From Oscillospiraceae bacterium (lineage in GTDB: Bacteria > Bacillota > Clostridia > Oscillospirales > Oscillospiraceae): 21,505 nt of DNA. The position numbers and the translations under genes are program-made. The notes below the pieces were generated by a model. That model was given only the letters and a program-made list of their open reading frames with translations. It was not told the DNA's origin and did no database searches. Location: positions 1-21,505 of the forward strand of contig JAAZCZ010000009.1 of NCBI GenBank assembly GCA_012513005.1, written 5' to 3'. This document shows, one piece after another, positions 12,967-21,107 of this stretch. Every line of letters begins with the position of its first letter. Position 1 is the stretch's first letter.

Positions 12967-13791
12967 TTACGCCTCTGTATCGCAGACAAAAATCTGCTTT
13001 GCGTTGGGGTCTGCCATAGTCGAGCGAGATTGCAAATCAAATCTCGGCATGTTTTTCAGCATGGTAGAGAGCTTGCCGTATCCGTAGGTACGGGAGTCAA
13101 AGTCCGGCTTTTTCTTAATTAAAAGATTGCCGAGTGTGGAGAGATTTGTGTAGCCGTCGTCATCAGCCAGGTCATCAATCGAGTCGACTATTAAATCGAT
13201 AATGGCATCGGGAACATTAGGCTTCTTTTCTTCCTGCTTCTTAGCAGTCTTAGCTCCGCTTTTCTGTCCGTTGCCATTTTTGGGCTTAGCGCCTGTAGCC
13301 TTTGTAGCCTTCTTATCAGCACCGGCAGATGCTCCCAAGCTCTTTTTATAGCGGTCGCGAATAACCTCGATTCTGATAAACTTGTCACATGCCTGAACAA
13401 AGGCGTTTGGTGTCTTTTCCTCACCAATGCCGATAACATACATGCCGCTCTCACGCAGGCGGATAGCAAGGGGAGTAAAGTCTGAATCCGAGGATATCAA
13501 AACAAAGCCGTCTGTCTTGCCGGCATACAAAATGTCCATAGCATCAATTATCATTGCCGAGTCGGTTGAATTTTTGCCTGTTGTATAAGCAAACTGCTGC
13601 TTGGGTGTAACGGCATTTTCAAGTAGTGAGGTCTTCCAGCCTATAACATTCTGAGAAGCCCAGTCACCATATATTCTCTTAATCATGGGAGTGCCGTATA
13701 GGGCAATCTCCTCAAGCACACTTTTTAAACAGTCACGCGGCGCATTATCGCCGTCAATCAGCACCGCAAGGCGCAGGTTGTCTGCTGTCAT
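12967..13791 (-). CDS. NYN-domain (PIN-like) protein with OST-HTH/LOTUS domain
   Basis: 274 residues. Residues 5-150 are an NYN/LabA-type domain: LIDGDNAP (Asp13), STDSAMIIDAMD (Asp77) and ISSDSDFTPL (Asp102, Asp104) give the acidic metal-binding set of PIN-like ribonucleases. Residues 155-190 are a Lys/Ala/Gly linker. Residues about 193-270 (IDLIVDSIDDLADDDGYTNLSTLGNLLIKKKPDFDSRTYGYGKLSTML) fit an OST-HTH/LOTUS RNA-binding domain. It probably processes or binds RNA in the cytosol; the target is unknown. Start ATG 13791 is behind AAAGGA at 8-9 bases. Upstream an extended -10 (minus TGATATAAT, 13840-13848) suggests its own promoter, although the gene follows the glycosyltransferase in the same direction. 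Confidence 0.88.
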   Translation of the reverse strand: MTADNLRLAVLIDGDNAPRDCLKSVLEEIALYGTPMIKRIYGDWASQNVIGWKTSLLENAVTPKQQFAYTTGKNSTDSAMIIDAMDILYAGKTDGFVLISSDSDFTPLAIRLRESGMYVIGIGEEKTPNAFVQACDKFIRIEVIRDRYKKSLGASAGADKKATKATGAKPKNGNGQKSGAKTAKKQEEKKPNVPDAIIDLIVDSIDDLADDDGYTNLSTLGNLLIKKKPDFDSRTYGYGKLSTMLKNMPRFDLQSRSTMADPNAKQIFVCDTEA

Positions 13792-13839
13792 TACATCATT
13801 CCTTTCAAATTAAAAGCTTTTTATAAGCTGTATTTTAAT

Positions 13840-13848
13840 ATTATATCA
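13840..13848 (-). promoter_or_regulatory. Extended -10 of the NYN gene
   Basis: Minus-strand TGA-TATAAT at 13840-13848, about 50 bases before the ATG, with no good -35. Extended -10 elements can do without one. Confidence 0.5.
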
Positions 13849-13876
13849 CAAAATGCAGATAATAAAAGAAAAAGCC

Positions 13877-15391
13877 TCATTCCTGCCTGCAAACGGCAAA
13901 TTGCCCGAAATACTCTAAAACCTTGCGCTCACCAATTTCACTGCGGTGCAAAATAAGAAAGTCAGCGTCGGTATTCACGTAATAAGCATTGCCAAAGCTG
14001 TATTTCCCAAACGAACGCACCCACCTAAACTCATCGTTGGGATTTACATAACGCACATCATCAATAAATTCATGTGGCGGTATTTGCCCATAAAACAGCA
14101 CGAATATATAAGGAGAATTGACCTTCCCGCTAACATAAACGCTTTTAGGGTTCTGCTTCTCGGTGTATGAAATTGCCTCACCCAAGCCGGGGAAATATGC
14201 TCCCATTTTGCCTGTGCCAAAGTCATTAACATAGGAATATGCAAAAATCATAAACGAAACTACAACGCAAAGAGCCGGGATAAAATAAAGCCTGCGCATA
14301 GATACGCTAAGTTCAAAAAGCCCAAGCGCAATAAAATAGCAAAGCGGTAGCCAAAGCATGTTGATGCGGTTAATATTAGAGATAATAAATAAAGAGGAAA
14401 CAAGGCTGATAATTAAAGCGGCAAAAAGATACCTTTCGGATTTTACCTTCTGTTTAACTGACAAAATTATGCCCAAAACGGCAAACGGCAATGAGAAGAA
14501 ATAAAACAGCCCTCCCACCCTCGAGTAGTTAAAAGGCAGCCCGTCTCGCTGAAAAATCAAAATGCGCAAAAGGTTTTTCAAGTTAGAAAACAAAGAGCCG
14601 CCGTTTAAAATTGTGGTGCTGCCTTGCCTTGTCGCAGTCAGCTTAGGAATACTAAGCCCCAAAAATTCACCGGCAGGCAGAGCTAAGACGTTTTGAATTT
14701 GGCAGATAGTAATCGGCATAGCCAAAACAAAAAACAAAAAAGCAGGCAAAATAAGAGCTTTTACAGTAAGCTTATGTCGCAGGGTATATATTGCAAACAA
14801 AAGAAAGGGCGGCAAAAAGAAAAAAGCAGTGCCGTAGGCATAGAGCGAAAGTCCAAAAAACAGAGAAGCCGGTATAAGATATTTAGGATTATCCTCAGCA
14901 CTTATGCAAAAATATATACCGCCGAGCAGAAAAGTCGGCAAAAGATTAGATTCAAGTGCCCAGCGGCTTGCCATAATGTGCCAGGGGCATAAGGCTAAAA
15001 AAGCAAGGGCAAAAAGCCCGAATTTTTGACCTCTAATTTTTTTAGCACTAAGCCAAAAGAATAAAAGCGCCGCAAGCCCGCTAATTGCCATAGGCAGCCT
15101 AAGAGAAAACTCAGAAAGCCCAAATAATGCTATAAACGGCATTGCGAGATAAGAGTATAGCACATTTTGCCCGCTGCCCCAAGAAACAAATAAGACAGGC
15201 AGACTATACCCGTTTCTGTCTATCCCGTAGTTTAAAAGAGCCCAAGCCTCATAGCCTGCTGATGCCTCGTCTTGGTTTAAACCGAGCGGCATCCGCCCTA
15301 ACATAACTGTGCGGATAAAAAAACCGAATGTGAGCAGAAGCAGAGCAATAATAAGCTCCTGCTTTTTACTTAATTTATCTGTCTTTAACAT
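13877..15391 (-). CDS. GT-C membrane glycosyltransferase (PMT/ArnT-like, family 39-type)
   Basis: 504 residues with about 11-12 membrane segments. The N-terminal region has a first helix (IIALLLLTFGFFIRTVML) and then PLGLNQDEASAGYEAW, with the acidic pair Asp41-Glu42 in the first external loop, as in polyprenol-phosphate-sugar transferases of the PMT/ArnT clan. The rest is alternating helices and a short soluble C-terminal domain. It would transfer a sugar from an undecaprenyl-phosphate donor on the outside of the membrane to a wall polymer or protein; the substrate is not known. The next Met is residue 30, after the first helix, so the first ATG is the natural start. No ribosome binding site precedes it, and a TATAAT lies only 6 bases before the ATG (see findings). 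Shares direction with the NYN gene 85 bases further on. Confidence 0.85.
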   Translation of the reverse strand: MLKTDKLSKKQELIIALLLLTFGFFIRTVMLGRMPLGLNQDEASAGYEAWALLNYGIDRNGYSLPVLFVSWGSGQNVLYSYLAMPFIALFGLSEFSLRLPMAISGLAALLFFWLSAKKIRGQKFGLFALAFLALCPWHIMASRWALESNLLPTFLLGGIYFCISAEDNPKYLIPASLFFGLSLYAYGTAFFFLPPFLLFAIYTLRHKLTVKALILPAFLFFVLAMPITICQIQNVLALPAGEFLGLSIPKLTATRQGSTTILNGGSLFSNLKNLLRILIFQRDGLPFNYSRVGGLFYFFSLPFAVLGIILSVKQKVKSERYLFAALIISLVSSLFIISNINRINMLWLPLCYFIALGLFELSVSMRRLYFIPALCVVVSFMIFAYSYVNDFGTGKMGAYFPGLGEAISYTEKQNPKSVYVSGKVNSPYIFVLFYGQIPPHEFIDDVRYVNPNDEFRWVRSFGKYSFGNAYYVNTDADFLILHRSEIGERKVLEYFGQFAVCRQE

Positions 15392-15397
15392 AAAAAA

Positions 15398-15426
15398 ATT
15401 ATATCAAAGAGTGCAGGAATTTTCCA
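15398..15426 (-). promoter_or_regulatory. Promoter of the GT-C gene, near its start codon
   Basis: Minus-strand TGGAAA (15421-15426), 17 bases, TATAAT (15398-15403), also preceded by TGA (extended -10). Transcription would begin about at the ATG (15391), giving little or no leader. Confidence 0.6.
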
Positions 15427-15513
15427 CAGCAAAAAATAAGACGGCATGAAGCCTAAAAAATCGTGAACAAAGCATAAATTATTGGCAAATAGTTAGAAGT
15501 ACAGATTTTTATC

Positions 15514-15542
15514 TTGAAAGCAGTGGGCTTGTGTACTATAAT
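15514..15542 (+). promoter_or_regulatory. Promoter of the PrsA-like gene
   Basis: TTGAAA (15514-15519), 17 bases, TATAAT (15537-15542), 64 bases before the ATG. It is divergent from the promoter at 15398-15426; the 214-base gap holds both. Confidence 0.75.
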
Positions 15543-15605
15543 AATTTAGCTTGACGATATAATTTTATTCGTACTTATATACAAAAAGTAAAGGACGTGA
15601 AGCGT

Positions 15606-17240
15606 ATGAGCGCCTCGCAAGACAAAAGAAAGCGTCAGCAGCAGCGTGCCGAAGGAACGGACAAACGCAGCATTGCAGAACGCGAAGCCATGAAAAACAA
15701 AAAGAAAAGTGATCTAAGGTGGACAGTGACAGCAGTAGTGCTTCTCCTTTTTATCGCTGTGATTATAGTGGCAAACACAAACCTGTTTCACACAGGCACA
15801 AAGTCAATCAGCATAGGTGACTACAAATACACAAACGCAGAGTACGGGTATTTCTATAAAACAGCATACTATAAGTTCTGCGAAGACAACAGAGCATACC
15901 TCAGCATGCTCCTCGACACAAAGAAACCTCTTTCAAAGCAAAAGGTTTCTGCAGATAAAACATGGGCAGACCATTTCAGAGAAGCAGCGCTTTCCAATAT
16001 GACCCAGATAACGGCACAGCATGATGCCGCAATAAAAGAGGGCTACAAGCTCAGCGAAGAAGACAAAGCCCGAATGGACAAGGAAATTGACGGTCTCAAA
16101 CAGCAGGCAGAATACTATAAATTTGCAAGTTTAGATAAATACATAGCCCAAATGTACGGCAAGGGCGCAAATGAACAGACAGTTCGCAAGCTCATGGAGA
16201 TAACAGCCATTGCGTCTGAATATTCGAAAAACAAGTTCGAGAGCTTTAAATACACAGACAAAGAGCTAAAAGACGAATATGCAGCCAATGCAAATGAGTT
16301 TGATACATATAACTACAGCTACATCTTTGTAGCTAACGCAAAAAAGCCTGAGACACCTGCTCAGAGCCCAGCAGCGGATGCAGCATCTCCGGCACCGTCG
16401 GCAGCAGCCCAAAGCGCAGCTCCTGCAGAAACTCAGACACCGGCTCCCGCAGAAACAGACCCCGTAGCCGAAAAAGCTGCCGAGGATATACTAAACTCCT
16501 ACAAGGAATCAGTTAAAGACAAGGAAGATCTCACAGAGGCAGACAGAGCGGCAGCCTTTAAGAAAGCTGTATTAGCAGTCAAAAGCGAGGGCGGAGATGT
16601 AACTCGCACAAACTACCCGGGTCAAAGCGCCAAGAATGCAGATGCAGCAGTCTTTGACTGGATAAAAGACACAAATCGTAAAGCGGGCGATGTTGCAACC
16701 ATATCAGTTCCCGAAAAAGGCTACTATGTAGTTCTCTTCGGCTTTCGCAGCACAAACGATTATCTCACAGCAAAAATCCGCCACATTCTTATCTTGGCAA
16801 AAGACGATAACAAAGACGGCAAGACAGATGCCGAGGAAATAGCTGCCGCTAAAAAGACGGCGGAAGAGCTCTATGCCACATGGCAAAAGGGCGACAAGAG
16901 CGAAGAGAGCTTTGCCAAGCTTGCCAACGAAAAGAGTGAAGACCCCGGCTCAAACACAAAGGGCGGGTTCTATGAGAACATATTTAAGGGTCAAATGCCG
17001 GCTCTAAACAGCTTCATATTTGATGCAGACAGAAAACCGGGCGACACCGAAATAGTGCCTTCAGATGAAAACTATAAGGGTTTTCACATTGTGTTCTATT
17101 CGGGGCAGGGCGGCACATATGCAGACCACCTTGCAGATATAAAACTCAGAAACAAGGCATATGCAGACTGGTCAGCCGAGTTTGTAAAGGATTGGACACC
17201 TAAAATCAATAACTTTATAATGTGGTTTGCCGAGCGCTAA
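15606..17240 (+). CDS. PrsA/SurA-like parvulin peptidyl-prolyl isomerase, membrane-anchored
   Basis: 544 residues. A charged N-terminus (about 35 residues, rich in Lys/Arg/Gln) leads to one membrane helix (WTVTAVVLLLFIAVIIVANT), with no lipobox, so it is tethered rather than a lipoprotein. Residues 70-235 are a SurA/PrsA-N-like helical domain. An Ala/Pro/Gln linker (about residues 245-290) follows. The parvulin domain begins at IRHILILAKDD and has FAKLANEKSEDPGSNTKGG, GFYENIFKGQMPALNSFIF and YKGFHIVFYSG. It helps exported proteins fold outside the membrane. Inside the domain an EF-hand-like loop occurs (see findings). ATG 15606 is chosen over GTG 15597, because AAAGGA lies 10 bases before ATG and one base before GTG. 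Function by family similarity; client proteins unknown. Confidence 0.9.
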   Translation: MSASQDKRKRQQQRAEGTDKRSIAEREAMKNKKKSDLRWTVTAVVLLLFIAVIIVANTNLFHTGTKSISIGDYKYTNAEYGYFYKTAYYKFCEDNRAYLSMLLDTKKPLSKQKVSADKTWADHFREAALSNMTQITAQHDAAIKEGYKLSEEDKARMDKEIDGLKQQAEYYKFASLDKYIAQMYGKGANEQTVRKLMEITAIASEYSKNKFESFKYTDKELKDEYAANANEFDTYNYSYIFVANAKKPETPAQSPAADAASPAPSAAAQSAAPAETQTPAPAETDPVAEKAAEDILNSYKESVKDKEDLTEADRAAAFKKAVLAVKSEGGDVTRTNYPGQSAKNADAAVFDWIKDTNRKAGDVATISVPEKGYYVVLFGFRSTNDYLTAKIRHILILAKDDNKDGKTDAEEIAAAKKTAEELYATWQKGDKSEESFAKLANEKSEDPGSNTKGGFYENIFKGQMPALNSFIFDADRKPGDTEIVPSDENYKGFHIVFYSGQGGTYADHLADIKLRNKAYADWSAEFVKDWTPKINNFIMWFAER

Positions 17241-17249
17241 GCTCGATTA

Positions 17250-17272
17250 AGACCGCCCCAAGTGGGCGGTCT
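17250..17272 (+). terminator. Terminator after the PrsA-like gene
   Basis: AGACCGCCC (17250-17258) pairs perfectly with GGGCGGTCT (17264-17272) over a 5-base loop. The T run is poor (GATTATT), and the tcdA ribosome binding site (GGGTG, 17280-17284) follows at once, so read-through into tcdA is likely. Confidence 0.55.
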
Positions 17273-17292
17273 GATTATTGGGTGATATTATT

Positions 17293-18027
17293 ATGAGCAT
17301 TGATATTTTAACAGACGAAAGAACAATAAGAGCAAAAGCACTGCTCGGAGATCGGGCAATGGAAAAGCTTGCTAATGCTCATGTTGCAGTTTTCGGAGTC
17401 GGCGGAGTCGGCTCATGGTGCGCAGAAGCTTTGGCGCGAAGCGGAGTCGGCAAAATTACACTCATAGATGACGACACAGTAAGCGAGAGTAATATTAACC
17501 GCCAGTGCTGCGCTCTTAGCTCAACCTTGCAAATGCCAAAGGTTTATGCTATGGGCAATAGAATCAGGGATATTTCAGACAGAGTTATAGTAAAAGAGCA
17601 TATCCTGCGCTACGACGCAAGCACAAAAATAAGCAGCCTAAGCTCCGATATTAGCTTCATAGCCGACTGCATAGACACAGTCACAAGCAAGATTTCACTC
17701 ATAAAAGAAGCCAAGGAGCAAAGCATCCCGATAATATCAGCATTAGGCGCCGGCAACAAAAAAGACGCAGAGCAACTTAAAATAGCAAACCTAAAAGACA
17801 CAAGCCACTGCCCGCTTGCCAGAGTGCTGCGCCGTGAGCTGCGCCGAGAGGGAATTGAAAGCCTTCCCGTAGTCTACAGCAGCGAGCCGCCAATAGCTTC
17901 AATGTCAGATGAAACACCCCCGGAGGGCAGACGAAGCGTGCCGGGCTCACTTGTGTGGGTAACTGCAACTGCAGGGCTTTTGATGTCGCAATATATAATA
18001 AGCAGTTTAATCGAAACAGAAAAATAA
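17293..18027 (+). CDS. tcdA: tRNA threonylcarbamoyladenosine dehydratase (E1-like)
   Basis: 244 residues, normal for TcdA/CsdL. It begins with DERTIRAKALLGDRAMEKLANAHVAVFG, then the adenylate-binding VAVFGVGGVGSWCAEALARSG, DDDTVSESNINRQ, FIADCIDTVTSK, and a C-terminal part with SALGAGNKKDAEQLK and TSHCPLARVLRRELR, then a hydrophobic end. Enzymes of this ThiF/E1 family use ATP to close the t6A side chain at position 37 of tRNAs reading ANN codons into its cyclic form. Start ATG 17293 is behind GGGTG; an in-frame TTG at 17278 is rejected because it precedes this site. It stands alone between the PrsA-like gene and murT. Confidence 0.9.
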   Translation: MSIDILTDERTIRAKALLGDRAMEKLANAHVAVFGVGGVGSWCAEALARSGVGKITLIDDDTVSESNINRQCCALSSTLQMPKVYAMGNRIRDISDRVIVKEHILRYDASTKISSLSSDISFIADCIDTVTSKISLIKEAKEQSIPIISALGAGNKKDAEQLKIANLKDTSHCPLARVLRRELRREGIESLPVVYSSEPPIASMSDETPPEGRRSVPGSLVWVTATAGLLMSQYIISSLIETEK

Positions 18028-18087
18028 AACTAAAAAAACTCCCCACAAACAGGTTAACATAATACTATTTTACAAGGGCATGAATAT

Positions 18088-19443
18088 ATGAGACTGTTTT
18101 TAGCAATATTAATATGCAAGCTGTCAAGAGCTGCAATAAGACTGCTCGGTAGAGGAGGCACCTCACTTCCGGGCAAGCTCGCCCTGCGCATACATCCGCA
18201 TATAATCAAGGTGCTGTCAAAAGGCATAGACACTGTTTTAATAACGGGCACAAACGGTAAGACAACAACAGCTAGAATGACAGAAAAAATGCTAAATGAT
18301 GCGGGCAAAGACTGCTTTGCAAATCGCTCGGGCGCAAACCTAGAGCAGGGAATAGCGATAGAATACATAGCTAACGCAAATGCTTTCGGCAGGGCAAAAA
18401 AGAAGTATGCGGTAATTGAGTGTGACGAGGCAGCCTTCAAAAAGGTATGCCCGGAAACCTGCCCCAAGGCAGTTTTGGTAACAAACATATTCCGCGATCA
18501 GCTCGACAGATTCGGAGAAATATCAGAGACCATAAACAGCATAAAAGAAGGGCTAAAAAACTCACCCCACACAGTGCTTTGCCTCAATGCAGACTGCTCA
18601 TTGACATCCTCGCTTGCAATAGACAGGCAGGGTAAAACAGTGTTCTACGGCATAAACGAAGGCGGAGACAGCCTGCCATGCGTTTCAGATGCAAACCACT
18701 GTATCCGTTGCGGCGCAGTCTATAACTACGAATACAGAACCTTTGCACACCTCGGCAGCTTTTCCTGCCCCGACTGCGGCTACAAAAGGCAAAGCCCCGA
18801 TATTTCGGTCAGCAAAATAGAATACCTAGGTAGAGACAGCAGCGAAATAATAATAAAAGAGGGTAAAAATGAGTTTAAGGCAGAAATAGCCCTGCCCGCA
18901 CTGTATAATATTTATAACGCCTTAGCAGCCATGTCGGCAGCTTATGCGCTCGGGATTTCGGCAGAGAACGCGGCAAAATCGCTTTCGGGTATTAAAAGCA
19001 GCTTTGGCAGAATGGAAAGCTTTATAATCGGTGAGAGTCGTATTAAAATGATACTGGTAAAAAACCCTGCCGGCTGTGACAGAGCAATAGAATATATGTC
19101 AGGCAGCACAGAAAAATTTGATGCAGTTATCTGCCTAAACGACGCACCCTCAGACGGCACAGATATATCATGGATTTGGGACTGCGATTTTGAAGGGCTT
19201 TTTGAAAATGAAAGCTGCAGCAAAATCATTGTGTCAGGCACAAGGGCTAGGGATATGCGCCTGCGGCTTAAATATGCCGGCGGAGATGAGAGCCGAATGA
19301 CAATAATAGACGATGATGCAGAGCTTATTAAAGCGGTGCTCGCTCTTCGAAATCAAGTTTACATAATGCCAACATATTCGGCGATGCTCAAGCTAAGAGG
19401 AAGCTTAGCCGAGCTGGGCGGTAAGAAGGAGTATTGGAAATAA
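18088..19443 (+). CDS. murT: Lipid II isoglutaminyl synthase subunit MurT
   Basis: 451 residues. Mur-ligase fold: P-loop LITGTNGKTTTARM (Lys58), VIECDEAAFKKV, and VLVTNIFRDQLDRFGE. A zinc ribbon with Cys205/Cys208 and Cys227/Cys230 (HCIRCGAVYNYEYR, SCPDCGYKRQ) is the MurT hallmark. The C-terminal DUF1727 domain follows (KMILVKNPAGCDRAIEYM, NDAPSDGTDISWIWDCDFE). With GatD it uses ATP to amidate the alpha-carboxyl of D-Glu in lipid II, giving D-isoglutamine, needed for proper peptidoglycan cross-linking. Start ATG 18088 is behind AAGGG at 9 bases. gatD begins one base after its stop, the usual murT-gatD operon. Confidence 0.96.
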   Translation: MRLFLAILICKLSRAAIRLLGRGGTSLPGKLALRIHPHIIKVLSKGIDTVLITGTNGKTTTARMTEKMLNDAGKDCFANRSGANLEQGIAIEYIANANAFGRAKKKYAVIECDEAAFKKVCPETCPKAVLVTNIFRDQLDRFGEISETINSIKEGLKNSPHTVLCLNADCSLTSSLAIDRQGKTVFYGINEGGDSLPCVSDANHCIRCGAVYNYEYRTFAHLGSFSCPDCGYKRQSPDISVSKIEYLGRDSSEIIIKEGKNEFKAEIALPALYNIYNALAAMSAAYALGISAENAAKSLSGIKSSFGRMESFIIGESRIKMILVKNPAGCDRAIEYMSGSTEKFDAVICLNDAPSDGTDISWIWDCDFEGLFENESCSKIIVSGTRARDMRLRLKYAGGDESRMTIIDDDAELIKAVLALRNQVYIMPTYSAMLKLRGSLAELGGKKEYWK

Positions 19444-19444
19444 T

Positions 19445-20176
19445 ATGAAATTAAAAATATGTCATTTATATCCCGATATTCTAAATCTCTACGGTGACCG
19501 CGGCAATGTGATGTGCATGCAAAAAAGACTTATGTGGAGAAACATAGAAGCTGAAATCACACAGGTACCCTACGGTGACAACAGCAGCCTTTCTGATTTT
19601 GACATCTTTTTCATAGGCGGAGGTCAGGATTTTGAGCTGGGGCTTTTGATTTCGGATCTGAAAACGGGCAAGGGAGACAACATCAAAGCAGCCGTCAATG
19701 ACGGCAAGAGCTTTCTTTGCATATGTGGCGGCTATCAGATTATGGGTAGAAGCTACGAGCTTAGAGACGGCACAAAATACGACTACTTAGGTGCCTTAGC
19801 TGTTCACACAGTTTCCGGAAAAAGCAGAAATATAGGCAACACAATAACAGACACAAAAGACTATGGCGCAATAGTGGGCTTTGAAAACCACATTGGAATG
19901 ACTTACTTAGACGAGGGTGTTGTGCCCCTCGGAAAAATCAGACTCGGCTTTGGAAATAACGGTGAGGATGGCACAGAGGGAGCCATATATAAAAATGTAA
20001 TATGCACATATCAGCACGGACCTGTGCTGCCTAAAAACCCCGTCTTGTGCGATGCAATATTAGAAACAGCCCTAAAAAGAAAATACGGCAGAGCTGATCT
20101 TGCACCCTTAGACGATACCTTTGAAAATGAGGCTCACGACTCGGTTATAAAAGCCTTAATGGATAGGCAGAAATAA
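19445..20176 (+). CDS. gatD: Lipid II isoglutaminyl synthase glutaminase subunit GatD
   Basis: 243 residues, the usual length. A CobB/CobQ-like class I glutamine amidotransferase: FFIGGGQDFEL, nucleophile Cys94 in LCICGGYQIMG, Arg128 (HTVSGKSRN), and the catalytic His191 in TYQHGPVLPKNP. These positions match those known for S. aureus GatD (Cys94, Arg128, His189). It frees ammonia from glutamine and passes it to MurT. ATG 19445 follows the murT stop by one base, with an AAGGAG further upstream inside murT, so translation is coupled. murI follows after 20 bases. Confidence 0.96.
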   Translation: MKLKICHLYPDILNLYGDRGNVMCMQKRLMWRNIEAEITQVPYGDNSSLSDFDIFFIGGGQDFELGLLISDLKTGKGDNIKAAVNDGKSFLCICGGYQIMGRSYELRDGTKYDYLGALAVHTVSGKSRNIGNTITDTKDYGAIVGFENHIGMTYLDEGVVPLGKIRLGFGNNGEDGTEGAIYKNVICTYQHGPVLPKNPVLCDAILETALKRKYGRADLAPLDDTFENEAHDSVIKALMDRQK

Positions 20177-20196
20177 AATAATAAAACGGAGCGAAG

Positions 20197-21021
20197 TTGC
20201 TTTTGACTATCGAAAAAGAAGTAAGCATTATATTTGGAATACTAGACTCCGGCGCAGGCGGGCTGCTTGCGGCAAAAAAGCTGCATGAAATCTGCCCCTG
20301 TGCCGATATCATATACTACGGCGACTCTGCCAACATGCCATACGGCAGCAAAAGCAGCGAGGAAATAATAAAGCTGTCAAAAAAATCGGCAGAGCATTTA
20401 GTCAGCCAAGGAGCAGATGCAATTTTAATTGCCTGCGGAACAGTCAGCTCTGTTGCACTTACTGAGCTGAGAAGCTTATATAATATTCCGTTTTTCGGAG
20501 TAATAGAAAAAGCAGCGCAAACAGCAGCAGAAAAAACTAAAACTGGCAGAATAGGCATAATCTCAACCCCTGCCACAATGAAATCAGGCGCATTTAAAAA
20601 CAGCATAAAAGCTCTCGGAAAAGACTGTATAATAGAAGAAGCGAGCAGCGATAAGCTTGCAGAAATGCTTGAGCGCAAAAAAGCGACCTTAAGCGAAATT
20701 ACAAACGAAATAGCCTACTGCACAAAGAATTTAAGAGAAGCTCAAATAGACACTCTGATTCTCGGCTGCACGCACTTTCCGCTTGCCATAGAAGAATTTA
20801 AAAAAGCACTGCCGGGTGTATCGCTTATTGACAGCGGAGCCTGTGCAGCGGAGGAAATAGCGCAGAGCACGGGGGCATACAAAGCCGAAAAAGAGCAAAA
20901 AGCTAAAAATATCGAAGGTAAACTAATAATCCAAACAAGCGGAGAAGCTCAAATCTTTCAGACTATTGCAGATGAGCTTTTTGGCAAGGATAAGCTGATT
21001 GTTACTAAACTTTGTCTTTGA
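20197..21021 (+). CDS. murI: Glutamate racemase
   Basis: 274 residues, normal length. MurI interconverts L- and D-Glu for peptidoglycan. Signature 1 is FGILDSGAGGLL (Asp17, Ser18), followed by YYGDSANMPYGSKS. The two catalytic cysteines are present: Cys80 in LIACGTVSS and Cys191 in ILGCTHFPL (with Thr192-His193). In most MurI proteins the first motif reads ACNT; here Asn is Gly81, a change next to the substrate (see findings). No ATG is near the front, and TTG 20197 stands 5 bases behind GGAG, so it is taken as start. It lies in the murT-gatD-murI run, so the organism makes D-Glu and amidates it using neighbouring genes. Confidence 0.92.
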   Translation: MLLTIEKEVSIIFGILDSGAGGLLAAKKLHEICPCADIIYYGDSANMPYGSKSSEEIIKLSKKSAEHLVSQGADAILIACGTVSSVALTELRSLYNIPFFGVIEKAAQTAAEKTKTGRIGIISTPATMKSGAFKNSIKALGKDCIIEEASSDKLAEMLERKKATLSEITNEIAYCTKNLREAQIDTLILGCTHFPLAIEEFKKALPGVSLIDSGACAAEEIAQSTGAYKAEKEQKAKNIEGKLIIQTSGEAQIFQTIADELFGKDKLIVTKLCL

Positions 21022-21046
21022 CACAGTGGCAGTGATGTAGTATAAT
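21018..21046 (+). promoter_or_regulatory. Perfect consensus promoter of the DUF1934 gene
   Basis: TTGACA (21018-21023), exactly 17 bases, TATAAT (21041-21046). The -35 overlaps the murI stop codon (TGA 21019-21021). The ATG is 62 bases downstream. Confidence 0.9.
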
Positions 21047-21107
21047 CGCAAATCAATAATCATGCTTATTATATTAGTATAAGGCAATCAGACAACGGAG
21101 AAATGCA

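Noticed and set aside
18054..18488. 144-codon minus-strand frame over the start of murT
   Set aside because: Opposite strand carries the conserved MurT P-loop; shadow frame.
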